From: Spirochaetaceae bacterium
Lineage (GTDB): Bacteria; Spirochaetota; Spirochaetia; Treponematales; Breznakiellaceae
DNA length: 5,861 bases
Assembly: GCA_031290405.1 (NCBI GenBank)
Contig: JAITNO010000025.1
Span: forward strand, 1-5,861
Direction: 5' to 3'
Shown here: positions 4,851 to 5,861 of the stretch, one piece after another
Numbering within the stretch: the stretch's first letter is position 1
How the letters are laid out: each line of letters starts with the position of its first letter
Translations under genes and position numbers: made by a program
The notes under the pieces: model-generated
What the model was told of the DNA's origin: nothing
Seen by the model: the letters and a program-made list of their open reading frames with translations, nothing else
Databases searched by the model: none

Positions 4851-5528
4851 GATAATCGCGTAGAAAATGTCGCTTTCGGGGCCCTCTTCGCCGCGCGTAT
4901 TCAGCCATTGAAGGCAGCACGAGAGCCACATCCCCTCCGCTTCGGGGGGGAGCTTCGTCAAAAGGTACGGCGAGGCCGTCATGACGCAGCTCTCCTTCAG
5001 CTCTTTTGTGTCGTTCAGGCGTTTCGGGCCCCACGCATAGCGGAACAAACACCCCTTGAAGCCGTAGGGAATCGCCTCGCTCCTTTCCACAGACTCGTCC
5101 CTAAAGCGAATCAGCATCAGGTGTCCCCGCCTGGACGCAATCTCCGTAATAAGCGGCACCGTATGCGGCTTTTTGATCCGCGTCGCAACCTTGTCGCGGT
5201 TATGGATCCCCATCGATGTGCGATCCGCGTCGGTAACAGGCGGGAAGCGCAGATACTGGTTGACGAAGGGGCGCACAAACGATTCCGCAGCCTTGCGCGT
5301 TTCGTTCTTATAGAGAGTATCCCCCGACGTGTGGGGGCCGTTCACCTGCGTCCAAGCGTCGTGCCACCGGGCGTAACCATCCGACAGCGTTTTAAGAGCT
5401 TCGGACGGAATATGCGTCCACGCAGGCGCCCCACCACACGTTTTAGAGACGACAAAGCGCGTCAGAACGCCGAGCCACTCGTCGAACCGGACATCCTTCC
5501 GGGGAATATAGTTTTGCGTACGCGACAT
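4845..5528 (-). CDS. Conserved-type hypothetical protein, all-helical N-part and Fn3-like C-part
   Basis: A 227-residue protein of unknown function. No signal peptide or membrane helix is seen, so it is probably cytoplasmic. The N-terminal ~120 residues read MSRTQNYIPRKDVRFDEWL, then PAWTHIP, YARWHDAWT, KNETRKAAESFVRPFVNQYL and PPVTDADRTSMGI, and look helical. The C-terminal part ends GMWLSCCLQWLNTRGEEGP plus a final strand, like the last strands of a fibronectin-type-III or Ig-like domain. I remember proteins with the same landmarks (IPR-D-FD-W, AWTHIP, KNE-RK, VT--DR--MGI, W-N-RG-GP) as multi-copy hypotheticals in treponemes and Bacteroidetes. This could not be checked here. The start at 5528 is chosen from the AAGGAGG site, though ATG 5582 and an open frame to the window edge exist upstream. 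The last Leu codon and the TAG stop lie inside repeat copy 3. A same-length rightward frame across it is antisense shadow. Confidence 0.78.
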   Translation of the reverse strand: MSRTQNYIPRKDVRFDEWLGVLTRFVVSKTCGGAPAWTHIPSEALKTLSDGYARWHDAWTQVNGPHTSGDTLYKNETRKAAESFVRPFVNQYLRFPPVTDADRTSMGIHNRDKVATRIKKPHTVPLITEIASRRGHLMLIRFRDESVERSEAIPYGFKGCLFRYAWGPKRLNDTKELKESCVMTASPYLLTKLPPEAEGMWLSCCLQWLNTRGEEGPESDIFYAIIL

Positions 5529-5533
5529 AGAGT

Positions 5534-5540
5534 CCTCCTT
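5534..5540 (-). promoter_or_regulatory. Ribosome binding site AAGGAGG of the leftward gene
   Basis: On the - strand AAGGAGG stands 5 nt before the ATG at 5528-5526. It is the best ribosome binding site in the window and decides the start against the upstream ATG at 5582. Confidence 0.88.
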
Positions 5541-5570
5541 GCAAGCGTAAGTCTTTTCTATCCGTCCCTC

Positions 5571-5599
5571 AGAGTAGAGCATCCAGCAAAAAGAGTCAA
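5571..5599 (-). promoter_or_regulatory. Possible promoter of the leftward gene
   Basis: On the - strand TTGACT (5599-5594) is followed after 17 bp by TACTCT (5576-5571). The -35 is strong and the -10 is weak (3 of 6 consensus bases). A start near 5564 would give a leader of about 36 nt before the ATG at 5528. If it is real, the upstream ATG at 5582 could not be used from this transcript. Confidence 0.4.
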
Positions 5600-5610
5600 G
5601 CCCCCCGCCT

Positions 5611-5647
5611 GCGGACGCTACTCCGCATCGTTCGGAGTGGCGTCCGC
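5611..5647. repeat. 15-bp-stem hairpin upstream of the leftward gene
   Basis: GCGGACGC (5611-5618) pairs with GCGTCCGC (5640-5647), and ACTCCG (5620-5625) with CGGAGT (5633-5638). The intervening T5619 and G5639 form a wobble pair, and the loop CATCGTT is 7 nt. There is no T-tract on either side, so it is not a standard terminator. The right arm belongs to a tandem 21-bp repeat, so the left arm could pair with later units as well. Confidence 0.85.
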
Positions 5648-5692
5648 GTCGTTCGGAGTGGCGTCCGCGTCGCTCGTAGTGGCGTCCGCGCG
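5620..5692. repeat. 21-bp tandem repeat (three units plus a partial)
   Basis: Units start at 5620 (diverged left part), 5641, 5662 and 5683 (partial), with core CGTCCGCGTCGTTCGGAGTGG. In the frame of the leftward gene they read as a seven-residue repeat, RGRHSER. No stop interrupts it. Confidence 0.9.
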
Positions 5693-5747
5693 TATCACGG
5701 AGGACAACCCGGCGTGAGCGGAGAGCTACCCGAGACAGGCTGAAAAC

Positions 5748-5852
5748 GGCGCCGGACGGGCGGAGGGGGGCGCCGGACGGGCGGAAAAGGTCAAAGGAAG
5801 GGGGGCCGTGCGAGACGGCGGGGCGGGTTTGGCTCGCGGCGGGGCGGGGTGA
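5748..5852. repeat. Further 21-bp-period repeats in a G-rich stretch
   Basis: GGCGCCGGACGGGCGGA occurs at 5748-5764 and 5769-5785. CGGCGGGGCGGG occurs at 5816-5827 and from 5837. Both pairs are 21 bp apart. In the leftward frame they read RPSGAPL/RPSGAVF and TRPAVSH/PRPAASQ. The + strand of this part is very G-rich, with runs at 5820-5823, 5825-5827, 5841-5844, 5846-5849 and 5853-5855 that could form a long-loop G-quadruplex. Apart from the open leftward frame, I see no gene between 5583 and the window end. Confidence 0.8.
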
Positions 5853-5861
5853 GGGCGATGT

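Noticed and set aside
4707..5717. Rightward open frame of 336 codons over the right part of the window
   Set aside because: It is antisense to the leftward gene, which has a strong ribosome binding site and recognisable landmarks. It begins inside the spacer before repeat copy 3, is Arg/Pro/His-rich like a shadow frame, and matches no family.

Overview
The window looks like a chromosomal segment of a GC-rich bacterium. A spirochaete of the Treponema lineage is my best guess. It rests on the one-polypeptide AroD-AroE fusion and on a 227-residue protein whose layout I remember from treponeme and Bacteroidetes genomes. This is recollection, not a search result. No rRNA, tRNA, CRISPR array, transposase or phage gene is visible.

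Layout. The left edge (1-60) probably carries the first few codons of a leftward gene. From about 118 to 742 lies a low-complexity, repeat-built region: nine 21-bp units, each holding a near-palindrome, followed by a diverged 96-bp duplication. It may be a decaying gene for a Pro/Lys/Arg-rich VTTVTNL-repeat protein or a non-coding repeat array. A consensus-quality sigma-70-type promoter (728-755) comes next. Its predicted start point falls in six tandem copies of an 8-mer followed by (CG)6.

From 1046 to 4112 there is a compact rightward operon of four genes. These are a HinT-type HIT hydrolase, a secreted small protein with two possible BamE/BLIP-like halves, a bifunctional 3-dehydroquinate dehydratase/shikimate dehydrogenase, and an RluA-family pseudouridine synthase. 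The joints are an ATGA overlap, a 21-bp gap with a strong ribosome binding site, and a GTGA overlap, so co-transcription and translational coupling are likely. The functions are housekeeping: nucleotide hydrolysis, envelope, aromatic amino acid biosynthesis and RNA modification. Base composition of the + strand switches from G/T-rich to C/A-rich inside the aroDE gene.

From 4141 to 4850 there are three nearly identical copies of a ~110-bp structured repeat. Copies 1 and 2 bracket a solitary HicB-like protein that lacks the usual C-terminal DNA-binding part and has no visible HicA partner. Copy 3 runs into the 3' end of a leftward gene for an unnamed 227-residue protein and supplies its stop codon. 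Upstream of that gene (5583-5861) are a 15-bp-stem hairpin and several 21-bp-period repeats. The reading frame of the leftward gene stays open through all of this to the window edge.

The operon genes are ordinary. The most unusual material is the recurring 21-bp periodicity at both ends, the promoter-adjacent 8-mer array, and the 110-bp repeat family around the hicB-like gene.
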